A program made the position numbers and the translations under genes. 64,000 bases of DNA, from assembly GCF_002099425.1 (NCBI RefSeq), contig NW_018344009.1:1856001-1920000 (forward strand). Reading direction: 5' to 3'. The stretch's first letter is position 1. Every line of letters begins with the position of its first letter. This document shows, piece after piece, positions 63,466-64,000 of the stretch. The notes under the pieces were generated by a model. It did no database searches. It saw only the letters and a list, made by a program, of their open reading frames with translations, and was not told where the DNA came from. This DNA comes from Phascolarctos cinereus (Eukaryota; Chordata; Mammalia; Diprotodontia; Phascolarctidae).

Positions 63466-64000
63466 ATCCAACTAGTTCAGGGAAATGAAGAGACCTTTCT
63501 GCAGTCCCCTGAAGAGATGCCGCTCAATGATTTGGGGACCCATGATGTGGAGGTGATGTTGACAAATGGCCAGGTCTCCCTCACAGTTGATGACCTCTTC
63601 AATTCCTCTGCTACTGCTGCTGACGCTCCCCTTGAGGCCTCCTATGGCGTTTTTGTGGGAGGGACCGGGAGCCTGCAGCTATCCTACCTGGCTGGGGCCA
63701 GCCGCCCACTTCGAGGCTGCCTCCAGGAGGCCTCCCTCAATGGCCTCGATATTCTGGCCCGGCTCACCGAAGGAGTGAGGGATGGCTGTGCCACAGAGTT
63801 CTCAGCCAGTGAAGACGAGGCTCTGGGCTTCACAGGGCCCCGCGCTCTGGCCACCTTCCCTACCTGGAGCACGCGAGGTGAGGGCACTCTGGAGTTCACG
63901 CTGACCACACGGGTCAAGCGAGCACCACTGGCGTACCAGGCGGGGGGCCCACAGGGTGACTTCATCTACCTGGAGATCTTTGACGGACACTTGCGAGCCA
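63466..64000 (+). CDS. CSPG4: CSPG4 exon 3, 5' part: rest of LamG1 and start of LamG2 (cut by window end)
   Basis: The acceptor is a long pyrimidine run ending CCCCCTGCAG. The open frame begins IQLVQGNEETFLQSPEE and stays open for 178 codons plus one base to the window edge. Landmarks shared with human CSPG4 (recalled from memory) are FVGGTG, SRPLRGCL, LNG, DGCA/EGCA, EFSAS, EGTLEFTLTT, GDFIY and GHLRA. The human segment is also 178 residues, so there is no net length change. The two cysteines, in RGCL and DGCA, are likely the LamG1 disulphide pair. The sequon NSSA aligns with human NASS, a probable N-glycosylation site. The second LamG module starts near EFSASEDEALGF. The exon enters in phase 0, matching exon 2. 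It continues beyond the window. Confidence 0.95.
   Translation, partial: MQLVQGNEETFLQSPEEMPLNDLGTHDVEVMLTNGQVSLTVDDLFNSSATAADAPLEASYGVFVGGTGSLQLSYLAGASRPLRGCLQEASLNGLDILARLTEGVRDGCATEFSASEDEALGFTGPRALATFPTWSTRGEGTLEFTLTTRVKRAPLAYQAGGPQGDFIYLEIFDGHLRA

Noticed and set aside
1-64000. Endogenous retrovirus or LTR element
   Set aside because: No paired long terminal repeats, primer-binding site or gag/pol/env-like frames recognised; all reverse-transcriptase traces are of LINE type.

Overview
This is mammalian, almost certainly marsupial, genomic DNA. The evidence is repeat content: tRNA-derived SINEs beginning GGGGCAGCTAGGTGGC with Pol III A and B boxes, CORE-SINEs with MIR-type bodies, SINEs with an RTE-type tail ending in AACAACTGAACAACAAAA, old L2 and L3/CR1 LINEs, and a near-full-length L1. 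CpG is scarce and there are no operons or compact genes. The species cannot be fixed from the sequence.

The only protein-coding sequence I can support is at the right edge. Two exons on the + strand (62076-62239, and 63466 to the window end) encode the start of the extracellular part of CSPG4 (NG2/MCSP proteoglycan). They cover the first laminin-G-like domain and part of the second. Splice phases fit, and the encoded lengths (54 and 178 codons) equal the human segments as I remember them. The signal-peptide exon was not found; it is either cryptic in the 62 kb to the left or outside the window. Intron 2 holds a 156-base stretch (62528-62683) with a good acceptor, a usable donor, an open frame and 0-0 phase, so it could be a cassette exon of 52 codons.

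Layout: 1-4.7 kb is SINE and L2 debris. 4.75-10.97 kb is a minus-strand L1 with its 5' promoter region, including 90-base monomers that carry RFX-like palindromes and a terminal YY1 motif. 11-17.6 kb is relatively unique and holds the best regulatory candidates: an SRF CArG box overlapping a TEAD site at 14328-14340, and paired AP-1 sites with an E-box at 16937-17105. 17.6-30 kb mixes L3, L2, SINEs and hAT-like DNA elements. 30.7-31.1 kb is a large GGAA/GAAA array. 31-47 kb is SINEs, L2, two DNA-transposon families and GC-rich unique DNA. 47.5-48.2 kb is a pyrimidine tract. 52-58.4 kb is dominated by antisense L2, including a reverse-transcriptase fragment and a second purine array. 59-61.2 kb holds two copies of a 254-base segment, each ending in a GA array. 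61.6 kb onward is an L3 fragment followed by the CSPG4 exons.

Most of the window is therefore either CSPG4 intron 1 or DNA upstream of CSPG4. Its history is one of layered insertions, several datable relative to each other by nesting and target-site duplications. I recognised no endogenous retrovirus, no functional RNA gene and no novel multi-gene system. Boundaries of old repeats are approximate, to about 10-20 bases.
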